NCBI GenBank assembly: GCA_001898645.1 | Contig: MKUQ01000060.1 | Location: 124,001-188,000 of the forward strand | DNA length: 64,000 bases | Origin: Burkholderiales bacterium 70-64 | GTDB lineage: Bacteria > Pseudomonadota > Gammaproteobacteria > Burkholderiales > Burkholderiaceae_E | Direction of reading: 5' to 3' | Shown: positions 47,309-56,954 of the stretch, in pieces | How the letters are laid out: every line of letters starts with the position of its first letter | Position numbering within the stretch: position 1 is the stretch's first letter | Notes under the pieces: model-generated | Told to the model about the DNA's origin: nothing | Database searches by the model: none | What the model saw: the letters and a program-made list of their open reading frames with translations, nothing else | Made by a program: the position numbers and the translations under genes

Positions 47309-48175
47309 ATGGCTACGGACGCGACCTCTCGGGCGCCTTACTACTTCACCCCCCAGCCCTCGAAGTGGCCGGTCGTCGGCGCGATCGCGATGGCGTTCTT
47401 CGGCCTCGGGCTGGCGAGCTGGTTCAACGACGCCTCGTTCGGCCCGTGGCTGTTCGCGATCTTCGTGGCCATCCTCGTCTACATGCTGGTGGGCTGGTTC
47501 GGCACCGTGGCCCGCGAGTCCGAGGGCGGGCTGTACAACGCGCGCGTCGATTCCTCGTTCCGCTGGTCGATGAGCTGGTTCATCTTCTCCGAGGTGATGT
47601 TCTTCGGCGCCTTCTTCGGCGCGCTGTACTACGCGCGCACGGTCTCGATGCCGTGGCTCGCCGACATCGACAGCAAGGCGCTGCTGTGGCCCGACTTCCA
47701 GGCGGTATGGCCCAACGCCGGGCCGGCCGGCACGATCGAGCCGTTCCAGACCATGGGGCCGTGGCCCATCCCCACCATCAACACCGCGCTGCTGCTCACC
47801 TCCGGCATCACGGTGACCATCGCGCACCACGCGCTCAAGGAGAACCGCCGCGGCGCGCTCACCTTCTGGCTGGCCGCCACGGTGCTGCTGGGCCTGGCCT
47901 TCCTCGGCTTCCAGGCCTACGAATACGCGCACGCCTACCAGGAGCTGAACCTGAAGCTGTCCTCGGGCATCTTCGGGTCGACCTTCTTCATGCTCACCGG
48001 CTTCCACGGCTTCCACGTCACCGTGGGCGCGATCGCGCTCTCGGCGGTGCTCTACCGCGTCGTGAAGGGGCACTTCACGCCCGAGCGGCACTTCGCCTTC
48101 GAGGGCGCCGCCTGGTACTGGCACTTCGTCGACGTGGTCTGGCTCGGGCTGTACGTCGTCGTCTACTGGCTGTAG
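47309..48175 (+). CDS. ctaE: Cytochrome c oxidase subunit III
   Basis: 288 aa with seven helices. Motifs: YYFTPQPSKWPVVGAIAM, the conserved Glu in SWFIFSEVMFFGAFFGALYYAR, TSGITVTIAHHALKE, ITGFHGFHV-like LTGFHGFHVTVGAIAL, and WYWHFVDVVWLGLYVVVYWL at the C-terminus. GGGGAG ribosome site upstream. It completes the aa3 core subunits. Confidence 0.96.
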   Translation: MATDATSRAPYYFTPQPSKWPVVGAIAMAFFGLGLASWFNDASFGPWLFAIFVAILVYMLVGWFGTVARESEGGLYNARVDSSFRWSMSWFIFSEVMFFGAFFGALYYARTVSMPWLADIDSKALLWPDFQAVWPNAGPAGTIEPFQTMGPWPIPTINTALLLTSGITVTIAHHALKENRRGALTFWLAATVLLGLAFLGFQAYEYAHAYQELNLKLSSGIFGSTFFMLTGFHGFHVTVGAIALSAVLYRVVKGHFTPERHFAFEGAAWYWHFVDVVWLGLYVVVYWL

Positions 48176-48234
48176 GAGCCTGTCGAGGTCGAAGCCGGTC
48201 CGCGCCGGAGCGGCGGCGCCAGCCCCGGCGCGCT

Positions 48235-48441
48235 TCAGCCCACCGGCACGCCGGTGGGCTGGATCCAGCCCATGTAGTGGGCGAACAGGATGAACACGAA
48301 CAGCGCCACCGACAGGCCGATGCGCCAGGCGAGCGCCTTGAGCGTGTTGCGGGTTCGACCCCGGTCGCGAATCAGGAAGATCATCGCCGAGACGAGGCTG
48401 CCGATGATCAGGACGAACGCGACGAGGATGATCCACTTCAC
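48235..48441 (-). CDS. Twin-transmembrane protein (DUF2909 type)
   Basis: 68 aa, GTG start at 48441. Two helices, VKWIILVAFVLIIGSLVSAMIFLI and LAWRIGLSVALFVFILFAHYMGW, with an RDRGRTRNT loop between. It matches small DUF2909-like proteins that sit, on the opposite strand, between ctaE and surf1 in betaproteobacteria. The function is unknown. Confidence 0.75.
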   Translation of the reverse strand: MKWIILVAFVLIIGSLVSAMIFLIRDRGRTRNTLKALAWRIGLSVALFVFILFAHYMGWIQPTGVPVG

Positions 48442-48513
48442 GGGCGGCTCCGGTAACCCGTGGATTCTAGTACCCCGACCCGGAGGGCTAGGGCCGTGCC
48501 GCGCCGGGGCGGC

Positions 48514-49260
48514 ATGACCCCACGCGCGATCGTGCCGACGCTGGCCGCGCTCGTGCTGGTGTTCGTCACGGTGTCGCTGGGCAACTGGCAGCTGCGCCGC
48601 GCCGACGAGAAGCGCGCGCTGGCGGCCCAGCGCGAGGCCGCCGAGCAGACCGCGCCGATGCAGCTGGCGGGCGGTGCGCTCGCCGCGCCCGAGGCGGCGG
48701 CGCTGGCCGGGCGGCGCGTCGTCGCCCGCGGCCGCTTCCTGCCGGAATGGACAGTCTTCGTCGACAACCGCCTCCATGGGGGAATTGCCGGCTTCCACGT
48801 CCTCGAACCGCTTAGAATCACGGGTTCGGATCGCCACCTGCTGGTGCTGCGCGGCTGGGTCGCGCGCGATCCCCGCGATCGCAACCGCCTGCCGCCGCTG
48901 GATACGCCGGCCGGCGAGGTCGAGATCGAAGGGGTCGCGCAGGCCGACCTGACCCGCCAGCTCGAGCTTGGCCGTTCGCCACTGCCGGGTCCGGCCGACC
49001 GGCTGTGGCAGAACGCCGACCTGGCGGGGTTCGAGCGTTGGTCGGGGCTGGCGATGCAGCCGCTGGTGGTGCGCGAGACCGCGCCGCCGCGCGGCGCCGC
49101 GGGGGCGCACGACGACGGGTTGGTGCGCGACTGGCCGAGTCCGGGCAACGATGTCCAGCGGCACGTCGCCTACGCGGTCCAGTGGTACGCCATGGCGGCG
49201 CTCGCGGCCGGCTTGTGGCTACGCTTCGTGCCGTTCGGAAGAAGGAAGTCTGGCAGGTGA
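48514..49260 (+). CDS. SURF1-family oxidase assembly protein
   Basis: 248 aa inner-membrane protein that binds haem a during insertion into subunit I. The N-terminal helix (IVPTLAALVLVFVTVSLGNWQLRRADEK) and the C-terminal helix (AVQWYAMAALAAGLWLRFVPFGRR) flank a periplasmic domain with VFVDNRLHGGIAGFHVLEPLRI and the family block HVAYAVQWYAMA. I chose the ATG at 48514; a GTG at 48496 would add six residues. The stop overlaps the next gene's ATG (TGATG). Confidence 0.9.
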   Translation: MTPRAIVPTLAALVLVFVTVSLGNWQLRRADEKRALAAQREAAEQTAPMQLAGGALAAPEAAALAGRRVVARGRFLPEWTVFVDNRLHGGIAGFHVLEPLRITGSDRHLLVLRGWVARDPRDRNRLPPLDTPAGEVEIEGVAQADLTRQLELGRSPLPGPADRLWQNADLAGFERWSGLAMQPLVVRETAPPRGAAGAHDDGLVRDWPSPGNDVQRHVAYAVQWYAMAALAAGLWLRFVPFGRRKSGR

Positions 49261-49895
49261 TGACGCGATCGATGGATGCGGATACGGTGGCGGAGGCGGC
49301 CGGAGCCCCTGCCCGCGCGCCCGGCGGCCGAAGGCGCACCGGGCGCTGGAAGATGCTGGCGATCTTCGCGGTGTGCGCCGCCCCGGTCATCGCCTCCTAC
49401 TACACCTACTACGTGATCCGGCCCGAGGGGCGCACCAACTACGGCGCGCTGGTCGAGCCGATGCGCCCCGTGGGCGCCCTGGGAGCCACCCCGGAGCTCC
49501 CCGGCGGCCTGTCCTCGCTGCGCGGGCGCTGGGTCATGCTGGTGGCCGCGCCCGCGGCATGCGATGCTGCGTGCCGCGAGCATCTCTACGATATCCGGCA
49601 GGTGCGCCTGACCACCGGAAAGGATCGCGACCGCGTCGAGCGCGCCTGGCTGGTGCTCGATGCGGCCGATCCCGATCCGGCCCTGCTGGCGCAGCACGAG
49701 GGGCTGGTGGTGCTGCGTGCGGCGGCCGGGCAGGCCGCGGGCGTGCTCGCGCCTGCCGAAGGCAACGAGCCGTCCGACCACATCTACATGATCGATCCAC
49801 TGGGAAACCTGATGATGCGCTTTCCGAAGAACGCCGATCCGAGCCGGATGAAGAAGGATCTGGCCAAGCTGCTGCGCGCTTCCCGGGTCGGCTGA
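49260..49895 (+). CDS. Membrane-anchored thioredoxin-like oxidase-cluster protein
   Basis: 211 aa. One helix (WKMLAIFAVCAAPVIASYYTYYVI, about residues 30-53) precedes a periplasmic domain. In it LRGRWVMLVAAPAACDAACREHLYDIRQVR has a Cys-x3-Cys pair at the place where Sco proteins carry their copper-binding CxxxC. The later HIYMIDPLGNLMMRFPKNADP resembles the thioredoxin-fold end of SCO1. It is probably a redox or copper helper for the oxidase. It is coupled to surf1 and lies 1 bp before ctaA. Confidence 0.75.
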   Translation: MTRSMDADTVAEAAGAPARAPGGRRRTGRWKMLAIFAVCAAPVIASYYTYYVIRPEGRTNYGALVEPMRPVGALGATPELPGGLSSLRGRWVMLVAAPAACDAACREHLYDIRQVRLTTGKDRDRVERAWLVLDAADPDPALLAQHEGLVVLRAAAGQAAGVLAPAEGNEPSDHIYMIDPLGNLMMRFPKNADPSRMKKDLAKLLRASRVG

Positions 49896-49896
49896 C

Positions 49897-50964
49897 ATGA
49901 GCGCAACCTTGCAGGGCCGCTCGCCCGACCAACCCCTGTATGCCGAGGTTCCGCTGGCCGGGCTGGCCACCTACCGGCGCCTGATCGCGCTGGCCGTGGT
50001 GCTCACCTTCGGCCTGATCATGCTCGGCGCCTACGTGCGCCTGAGCGACGCCGGGCTGGGCTGCCCCGACTGGCCGGGCTGCTACGGGCAGATCTCGCCC
50101 TTGCAGGCGCAGGACCAGATCGCCCAGGCGGTCGCCGAGCAGGGCGGCGAGCACGGCCCGGTCTCGATGGGCAAGGCCTGGCGCGAGATGATCCACCGCT
50201 ACTTCGCCAAGGCGCTCGGCCTGCTGGTCATCGCGATCGCCGTGATCGCCTGGCGGCGCCGCGCCGCGCTGCGCCAGTCGCCGGCGCTGGCCACGACGCT
50301 GGTCGGCGTGGTGATCCTGCAGGGCATCTTCGGCATGTGGACGGTCACCCTGCTGCTCAAGCCGGCGATCGTCACCGGGCATCTCGTCGGCGGTCTGCTC
50401 ACCTTCTCGCTGCTGCTGTGGCTGTGGCTCAGGCAGCGGCCGCCGGTGCGCTACGTCGACGCCGAGCCGGTGGCCGCGCTGGGCGCGCCCGCAGCGGTCG
50501 GCCTGGTGCTGCTGGCGGGACAGATCTTCCTCGGCGGCTGGACCAGCACCAACTACGCCGCGCTCGCCTGCACCGACCTGCCGACCTGCCAGGGGCAATG
50601 GTGGCCGGCGATGAACTTCTCCGACGCCTTCCACTTCTTCCGCGAGCTGGGCAAGACCGGCGACGGCGAGAACCTGCCGATGCAGGCGCTCACCGCCATC
50701 CATTTCATGCACCGGGTGGGCGCGGTGATCGTCGCCTGCTACCTCGGCTGGCTGGGCTGGCGCGTGCTGCGCACCGAGGGCGCCCGGCCGCTCGGCGTGG
50801 CGCTGATGGCCGCGCTCGTCCTGCAGTGGGCGCTCGGCCTGTCCAACGTGTGGTTCAGCCTGCCCATCGGCGTGGCCGTGGCGCACAACGGCGGCGCCGC
50901 GCTGCTGCTCGGCCTGATGGTGGCGCTGGTGTTCCGCGCGCGGCGCGCGCGCCTGCAGGTCTAG
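49897..50964 (+). CDS. ctaA: Haem A synthase (COX15/CtaA)
   Basis: 355 aa with eight helices; oxidises the C8 methyl of haem O to formyl, giving haem A. Seen: [23 protein letters not shown], the haem-ligand histidines in [11 protein letters not shown], and [11 protein letters not shown]. Later blocks are [22 protein letters not shown] with a Cys pair, [10 protein letters not shown] and [13 protein letters not shown]. It immediately precedes ctaB. Confidence 0.95.
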   Translation: MSATLQGRSPDQPLYAEVPLAGLATYRRLIALAVVLTFGLIMLGAYVRLSDAGLGCPDWPGCYGQISPLQAQDQIAQAVAEQGGEHGPVSMGKAWREMIHRYFAKALGLLVIAIAVIAWRRRAALRQSPALATTLVGVVILQGIFGMWTVTLLLKPAIVTGHLVGGLLTFSLLLWLWLRQRPPVRYVDAEPVAALGAPAAVGLVLLAGQIFLGGWTSTNYAALACTDLPTCQGQWWPAMNFSDAFHFFRELGKTGDGENLPMQALTAIHFMHRVGAVIVACYLGWLGWRVLRTEGARPLGVALMAALVLQWALGLSNVWFSLPIGVAVAHNGGAALLLGLMVALVFRARRARLQV

Positions 50965-50977
50965 GGCCGGGGCGATC

Positions 50978-51874
50978 GTGGACGTCTCCGGAGCGCCGCC
51001 CCAGGCCGCCTGGCGCCAGGTCGGCGCGCAGTACCTGGCGCTCACCAAGCCGCGCATCGTCATGCTGGCGGCCTTCTGCGCGCTGATCGGCATGCTGCTG
51101 GCGGCGCGCACGCTGATCGACTGGCGCATCCTGGTATTCGGCACGCTCGGCATCTCGCTGCTGGCCGGCGCCGGGTTCGCGTTCAACTGCGTGATCGAGC
51201 GCGGCATCGACGCGCGCATGGCGCGCACGCGCGGGCGCCCGCTGGCGCGCGGCGAGGTCGCCACGCCGGCGGCGGCGGCCTTCGCCACCGTCATCGGCGT
51301 GCTCGGGGCGCTGCTGCTCTACCATTTCGTCAACGCCCTCACCATGTGGCTGACGCTGGCCACCTTCGTCGGCTACGCGATCATCTACACGGTGATCCTC
51401 AAGCCGTCCACGCCGCAGAACATCGTCATCGGCGGTGCCTCCGGCGCGATGCCCCCGGTGCTCGGCTGGGCGGCCGTCTCGGGCGAAGTGAGCGCGCCGG
51501 CGCTGGTGCTGTTCCTGATCATCTTCGTGTGGACGCCGCCGCACTTCTGGTCACTGGCCCTGTACCGCATCGACGACTACCGCAAGTCGGGCCTGCCCAT
51601 GCTGCCGGTCACCCACGGCGAGGCGTTCACGCGGCTGAACATCCTGCTCTACACGGTGCTACTGGTGGCCGCCTCGGTGCTGCCTTATGCCATCCGCATG
51701 AGCGGCCTGCTCTATCTCGCCTGCGCGCTCGTCCTCGACGGGGTGTTCCTCGCGTATGCCTGGCGCATGTGGCGCGACTACTCCGATGCGCTGGCGCGCA
51801 AGACCTTCGGCTATTCGATCTTCTACCTCGCCGCCCTGTTCGGCGCGCTGCTGATCGACCACTACCTGGGCTGA
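50978..51874 (+). CDS. ctaB: Protohaem IX farnesyltransferase (haem O synthase)
   Basis: 298 aa UbiA-type membrane prenyltransferase with about nine helices. Conserved [22 protein letters not shown] (residues 70-91) is the Asp-rich substrate motif NxxERxxDxxMxRTxxRP, and [26 protein letters not shown] is the second. GTG start with GGGGCGA upstream. It supplies haem O to CtaA. Confidence 0.95.
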   Translation: MDVSGAPPQAAWRQVGAQYLALTKPRIVMLAAFCALIGMLLAARTLIDWRILVFGTLGISLLAGAGFAFNCVIERGIDARMARTRGRPLARGEVATPAAAAFATVIGVLGALLLYHFVNALTMWLTLATFVGYAIIYTVILKPSTPQNIVIGGASGAMPPVLGWAAVSGEVSAPALVLFLIIFVWTPPHFWSLALYRIDDYRKSGLPMLPVTHGEAFTRLNILLYTVLLVAASVLPYAIRMSGLLYLACALVLDGVFLAYAWRMWRDYSDALARKTFGYSIFYLAALFGALLIDHYLG

Positions 51875-51915
51875 CGGCCCGCCCCCGGCTCGACCGCAAC
51901 ACTCACGCAGCAGCC

Positions 51916-52539
51916 ATGCCTCATCCGCTTCGTTTCCTCGTTTCCCGCGGCGCACGGGCCCGCCTGTCCGCCTGGGCGCTCGCGTTCGCCTGCGCGCTGG
52001 CACTGGCCGCCTGCCAGGGCAGGCCCGAGTTCCGCAACACCGACGTCACCGGCGCCGACTTCGCCCAGGACTTCTCCCTCACCGGCCACGACGGCAAGCC
52101 CTATACGCTCGCCGACTTCCGCGGCAAGGCGGTGGTGATCTTCTTCGGCTATACCCAGTGCCCCGACGTGTGCCCCACCACCCTGGCGGAGCTGGCCGAG
52201 GTCATGAAGCAGCTCGGGCCCGACGCCGCGCGCGTGCAGGTGCTGTTCATCACCGTCGACCCCGAGCGCGACACGCAGGCGCTGCTCGCGCAATACGTGC
52301 CGGCGTTCGACGGCCGCTTCCTCGGTCTGTACGGCGACGCGGCCGCCACCGAGCGCACCGCCAAGGCCTTCAAGGTCTTCTACCAGAAGGTGCCCGGCTC
52401 GGCGCCCGGCATCTACACCGTCGACCACACCGCGGGCAGCTACGTCTACGACCCGCAGGGGCGGCTGCGCCTGTTCGTCAAGCACGGCACCGGTCCCGAT
52501 CCGATCGTGCATGACCTGCGGCTGCTGCTGAAGGACTGA
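51916..52539 (+). CDS. SCO1/SenC-family copper chaperone lipoprotein
   Basis: 207 aa. The signal with lipobox LALAAC makes it a probable lipoprotein anchored at Cys34. Thioredoxin fold with GYTQCPDVCPTTLAEL (copper-binding CxxxC) and the distal His in YTVDHTAGSYVYDP. It delivers copper to CuA of subunit II. It ends the oxidase cluster; its TGA stop abuts a 105-bp palindrome. Confidence 0.93.
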   Translation: MPHPLRFLVSRGARARLSAWALAFACALALAACQGRPEFRNTDVTGADFAQDFSLTGHDGKPYTLADFRGKAVVIFFGYTQCPDVCPTTLAELAEVMKQLGPDAARVQVLFITVDPERDTQALLAQYVPAFDGRFLGLYGDAAATERTAKAFKVFYQKVPGSAPGIYTVDHTAGSYVYDPQGRLRLFVKHGTGPDPIVHDLRLLLKD

Positions 52540-52643
52540 TACGGTTTTGCGTTCGTTCGCATCACTGCGTTGGGGCGCCTTGCCGTGCTACAGCACTGTC
52601 TGCGGCGCCCCGCCTTGTTCTGCGAACGAACGCAAAACCGTAT
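52539..52643. repeat. 105-bp perfect-ended palindromic element
   Basis: Perfect 23-bp terminal inverted repeats at 52539-52561 and 52621-52643 (starting ATACGGTTTTGCG). Nested arms are GGGGCGCC (52572-52579) / GGCGCCCC (52604-52611) and a central GTGC/GCAC hairpin (52585-52596). TGA flanks it on both sides: the sco stop on the left and a copy on the right. MITE- or REP-like; it could also act as a bidirectional transcript end. Confidence 0.8.
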
Positions 52644-52725
52644 GAAGCAGGTTCTTCCGCGGACGCGGCGGGCGGCCGGGCTCCCGTAGGCCGCCGCGCC
52701 GGACGCGGCGGAGCGACCGAAGCTG

Positions 52726-53205
52726 CTACAGCAGCTTCTCGATCGCCGGCGCCAGGTCGGCGGGCACGGTGGTCGGCGCGAAGCGCTCGACGACGCGCCC
52801 GTCGCGATCGACCAGGAACTTGGTGAAGTTCCACTTGATCGCCTCCGAGCCGAGCAGCCCCGGGGCCTCCTTGCGCAGCCACTTGAACAGCGGGTGGGCG
52901 GTATCGCCGTTGACGTCCACCTTGGCGAACATCGGGAAGCTCACCCCGTACTGCGTCTCGCAGAATGTCGCGATCTCGTCCTCGCTGCCCGGCTCCTGCG
53001 AGCCGAACTGGTTGCACGGGAAGCCGAGGATCTCCAGGCCGCGATCGTGGTACTTGCGATGGAGCTCCTCGAGCCCTGCGTACTGCGGCGTCAGGCCGCA
53101 CTGGCTGGCCGTGTTCACGATCAGCAGGACCTTGCCGCGGTACTGCGCCAGCGGGCGGGCGGCGCCTTCGATGGTGTCGGCGGTGAAATCGAGTGCGCTG
53201 GTCAT
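52726..53205 (-). CDS. Glutathione peroxidase family protein
   Basis: 159 aa thiol peroxidase. Catalytic Cys in VNTASQCGLTPQY near residue 36, Gln in FPCNQFGSQEPGSE near 68, and Trp in WNFTKFLVDRDG near 124. Most bacterial members use thioredoxin instead of glutathione. Its ATG overlaps the stop of the upstream EamA gene (ATGA), so the two are co-translated. Confidence 0.92.
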   Translation of the reverse strand: MTSALDFTADTIEGAARPLAQYRGKVLLIVNTASQCGLTPQYAGLEELHRKYHDRGLEILGFPCNQFGSQEPGSEDEIATFCETQYGVSFPMFAKVDVNGDTAHPLFKWLRKEAPGLLGSEAIKWNFTKFLVDRDGRVVERFAPTTVPADLAPAIEKLL

Positions 53206-54137
53206 GTCGGTGAACCTCCGGAGACGGCGGCGCGCGCCGGGGAGCGGTCGGTCTGCAGCGACGCGAGCACGGTGGCGCTGAGGATCAGCAGCCCGCCGAC
53301 GATGGTACGCCCGGCGAGCGCCTCACCGCCCAGCCAGGTCGAGGACAGCGCGGCGAACGGCACTTCGGAGAGCATCACGACCGAGGTGGCCGCGACGGGC
53401 AGCCGCGCCGCGCCGTATTGCAGGGCGAGGTTGCCGGCCAGCAGGGCGATGGCCAGCGCGGCGCTGCCGGCCATCCAGCCCCACGCCGGGGCAGGCGGCG
53501 GCCCGATCACGCCGCCCGAGGCGAGCGTCGCGGCCATGGCGCTCGCCACCACGCAGCCGCCGGCGAACATCGCCAGGGCGCGCGACTCGTCGGAGGCGTC
53601 GCGATGCCGGCGCACCAGCACGTTGACCAGGGCGAAGCTCGCTCCGCCGGCCAGGCCGAGCCAGTCGGCCAGCGCCGGGGGCCAGGGCAGGCCCGTGCCC
53701 GGCCGCCACAGCACGATCAGCGCGCCGGTCAGCGCCAGCGCCACGCGCCCGAGCGCGGCGCCGGTGATCGGCTCGCGCAGCAGCCAGCGTGCCAGCAGCA
53801 GCGACCAGACCGGCATCAGGTAGAACAGCAGCACCACCCGCACCACCTCGCCGATCGTCACCCCCCAGTTGAATGCCACGTTGGTGGCGCCCGCGGCGAG
53901 CACCAGCCACAGCAGCGCCGGGCGGCGCAGCAGGCCGAGCCAGGCAGCCGGCCGCCACAGGGTGATCACGACGGTGGCGAGCAGGAACGCGAAGCCGGTC
54001 GTCCACAGGCTGTGCAGGCCGAGCGCGTCGAGCCGGCGAAATGGCCACCACGACACGCCCCAGACGAAGGCATTGAACAGCAGGCAGGCCAGGGCGGCCG
54101 GCGGGAGGATGTGGCGCGGCGGAGCTGGCACGGTCAA
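53202..54137 (-). CDS. EamA/DMT-family transporter
   Basis: 311 aa with ten predicted helices in two EamA repeats (about residues 14-145 and 158-293). Recognisable are AFVWGVSWWPFRRL in the first half and the second-repeat end LSEVPFAALSSTWLGGEALAGRTIVGGLLILSATVLASL. It is an exporter of unknown metabolites, perhaps amino acids. First gene of the pair with the peroxidase. Confidence 0.85.
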   Translation of the reverse strand: MTVPAPPRHILPPAALACLLFNAFVWGVSWWPFRRLDALGLHSLWTTGFAFLLATVVITLWRPAAWLGLLRRPALLWLVLAAGATNVAFNWGVTIGEVVRVVLLFYLMPVWSLLLARWLLREPITGAALGRVALALTGALIVLWRPGTGLPWPPALADWLGLAGGASFALVNVLVRRHRDASDESRALAMFAGGCVVASAMAATLASGGVIGPPPAPAWGWMAGSAALAIALLAGNLALQYGAARLPVAATSVVMLSEVPFAALSSTWLGGEALAGRTIVGGLLILSATVLASLQTDRSPARAAVSGGSPT

Positions 54138-54225
54138 AGAAATGCCGCCTTCGGTATTCCTCGGGCGGCAAAGAGGGGGAGGAAAGAACGGATGGAACGC
54201 CGCAGCAACAACCGCGACGCCTCCG

Positions 54226-55122
<897 letters not shown>

Positions 55123-55211
55123 GTACGCTTTCCCTTTCTCGCCCGGGGAAGCGGCTGGGGGCCTGACCTTCTGTTGATGACCCGCCAGTCAGTTCCGAGC
55201 GCAGTGCAACA

Positions 55212-55238
55212 TTAGCACTCATTTGACGAGAGTGCCAG
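55212..55238 (-). promoter_or_regulatory. CIRCE-like HrcA operator upstream of rpoH
   Basis: TTAGCACTC (55212-55220), 9 bp, GAGTGCCAG (55230-55238), against the consensus TTAGCACTC-N9-GAGTGCTAA. Left half perfect, two mismatches on the right. On the minus strand a possible promoter CTGGCA-18-TAATGT overlaps it, so HrcA would block rpoH transcription. maiA begins 28 bp to the other side, but no good plus-strand promoter is seen there. Confidence 0.7.
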
Positions 55239-55266
55239 AGATTCCTTGCAACCCCGAGGAGATCGC

Positions 55267-55914
55267 ATGCTCACCTTGTACACCTATTTCCGCAGCTCGG
55301 CCTCGTTCCGGGTCCGCATCGCCCTGAACCTGAAAGGGTTATCCTGGGAGCCGGCGGTGGTCTGGCTGCCGACCGGGGAGCAGGCCGGTCCGGATTTCCG
55401 CTCAGTGAACCCCCAGGGGCTGGTGCCGACCCTGGTCGACGGCGAGCACCGCTTGAGCCAGTCGCTCGCCATCATCGAGTATCTCGACGAAACCCGGCCC
55501 GGGCCGAAGCTGCTGCCGGCCGACCCGCCCGGGCGGGCCCGGGTGCGCTCGCTGTCGCTGCTGGTGGCCGCCGAGATCCATCCGCTGAACAACCTGCGCG
55601 TGCTCAATCACCTGCGCGATGCGCTCGGGCTCGGCCAGGATGCCATCGCCGCATGGTACCGGCACTGGTGCGACGAGGGCTTGGCCGCCTTCGAGCGCCA
55701 GCTCGGCGACGGAGGCGCGGGACGCTTCTGCCACGGCGATGCGCCCACGATGGCCGACGCCTGCCTGGTGCCCCAGATCTTCAATGCGCGCCGCTTCGAC
55801 ACCCGGGTCGAGCGCTACCCCCAGGTCATGCGCATCTTCGAGGCGTGCATGGCGCTCGAGGCGTTCCGGAAGGCCGAGCCGGCGGCGCAGGCCGAGGCGT
55901 CGCGGGCGGGATGA
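55267..55914 (+). CDS. maiA: Maleylacetoacetate isomerase (zeta-class GST)
   Basis: 215 aa. The N-terminal thioredoxin-like half has YFRSSASFRVRIALNLKGL, the zeta-class active-site motif (usual SSCS reads SSAS here, so the Cys is replaced). NPQGLVPTLVDGEHRLSQSLAIIEYLDE follows. The C-terminal helical half has EIHPLNNLRVLNHL and PTMADACLVPQIFNARRF. It isomerises maleylacetoacetate or maleylpyruvate in aromatic amino acid or gentisate breakdown. No partner genes are adjacent. GAGGAGA ribosome site. Confidence 0.88.
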   Translation: MLTLYTYFRSSASFRVRIALNLKGLSWEPAVVWLPTGEQAGPDFRSVNPQGLVPTLVDGEHRLSQSLAIIEYLDETRPGPKLLPADPPGRARVRSLSLLVAAEIHPLNNLRVLNHLRDALGLGQDAIAAWYRHWCDEGLAAFERQLGDGGAGRFCHGDAPTMADACLVPQIFNARRFDTRVERYPQVMRIFEACMALEAFRKAEPAAQAEASRAG

Positions 55915-55974
55915 AGCGAAGTCCCTCCGGCTTCCTTCGGCGCTCGGCGCGGACGCGGTAGGCGACGGTCTGCG

Positions 55975-56057
55975 GGTCGGTGGTCGGTGGTCGGTGGTCG
56001 GTGGTCGGTGGTCGGTGGTCGGTGGTCGGTGGTCGGTGGTCGGTGGTCGGTGGTCGG
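55975..56057. repeat. Heptanucleotide tandem repeat (GGTCGGT)n
   Basis: Eleven perfect 7-bp units plus six bases of a twelfth, 83 bp, between maiA and the FeeM-like gene. No unit divisible by three, so it is non-coding or frame-shifting. It ends 131 bp before the downstream ATG. Confidence 0.95.
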
Positions 56058-56188
56058 CTCACGCCTTTGCTCGTGCCGACCATAGCACGCCGACGGATCC
56101 GGCCGAGCGGCCGTTCGGATCAGACCAATGGCTGATGCGGCAGGGCATGCACCGGCTTAGCATCGACGGATCAGCCACGGAAGCCGCC

Positions 56189-56920
56189 ATGCCCACTCCA
56201 GCCGTCCATCGCTCCCCGATCGGGGTTCGCGTCGTCAGGACCGACGCCGATCTTCGCAAGGTGCTCGCCCTGCGTGCCGCCGCCGCACCCGGCGGCGCAG
56301 CGGCCGGGTCTGCCGAGCCGGATGGCTTCGACCGGCTTCCCAACGCGACCCTGCTGCTGGCCGAGTCGCGGCTCGACGGCGAGGCGCTGGGCAGCCTGCG
56401 CATCCTCACCAGCGAGCGCGGCCCGCTCACGTTCGAAGGCCGGGTGGCGCTGCCGGCGGCGGCCAGGGCGGAATCGCTGGCCGAAGCGTCGCGCCTGGTG
56501 GTGCGGCGCGGCCGCCATGCGACGCTGGCCAGGCTGATGCTATGGAAGGCGTTCCACCGCTACTGCCTCGCCGCGCAGATCGATGCCATGCTGATCGCCG
56601 TCCGCGAGCCGGCCGATCGTCAGTACGCCTGGCTGGGCTTCACCGACGTCCTGCCTGCGGGCGTGCGCTTCTCGCCCGAGGGCGATGGCACGCCGACCCA
56701 TCGCCTGATGAGGCTCGGCGTGTTCGAGGCGCACGAGCGCTCGCTGCGCACCGGGCATCCGCTGCACGATTTCTTCTTCGTCGAGAGCCATCCCGACATC
56801 GAGCTTCTGGCCGCCGTCGGCGCCGCTGCCACGCGCGCGCCGCGGCCCGCCGTGCGCGCCGCCAGCCTGCCCGACCACGCGCACATCGCCGCGCAACTGC
56901 AGGAGCTGGCGATCGTCTGA
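56189..56920 (+). CDS. FeeM-like / GNAT-fold N-acyltransferase
   Basis: 243 aa. Seen are GVRVVRTDADLRKVLALRAAA, then LLLAESRLDGEALGSLRILT, and RAESLAEASRLVVRRGRHATLARLMLWKAFHRYCL near residue 90. The last is the SR-x-x-V followed by basic loop seen in FeeM/LuxI-like N-acyl amino acid or PEP-CTERM-linked acyltransferases. The C-terminal third is variable. Substrates are unknown; acyl carrier protein and an amino acid are likely. The ATG at 56189 is chosen; an in-frame ATG at 56135 exists. A tandem repeat lies upstream. Confidence 0.7.
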   Translation: MPTPAVHRSPIGVRVVRTDADLRKVLALRAAAAPGGAAAGSAEPDGFDRLPNATLLLAESRLDGEALGSLRILTSERGPLTFEGRVALPAAARAESLAEASRLVVRRGRHATLARLMLWKAFHRYCLAAQIDAMLIAVREPADRQYAWLGFTDVLPAGVRFSPEGDGTPTHRLMRLGVFEAHERSLRTGHPLHDFFFVESHPDIELLAAVGAAATRAPRPAVRAASLPDHAHIAAQLQELAIV

Positions 56921-56954
56921 GAACGGCTTTCGGCTGCGTTGGGAAGACCGGCTG

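Noticed and set aside
55975-56057. Tandem tract considered as a CRISPR array or coding repeat
   Set aside because: There are no spacers between units, and the 7-bp period breaks any reading frame; the minus-strand PPTTDHR peptide is an artefact.
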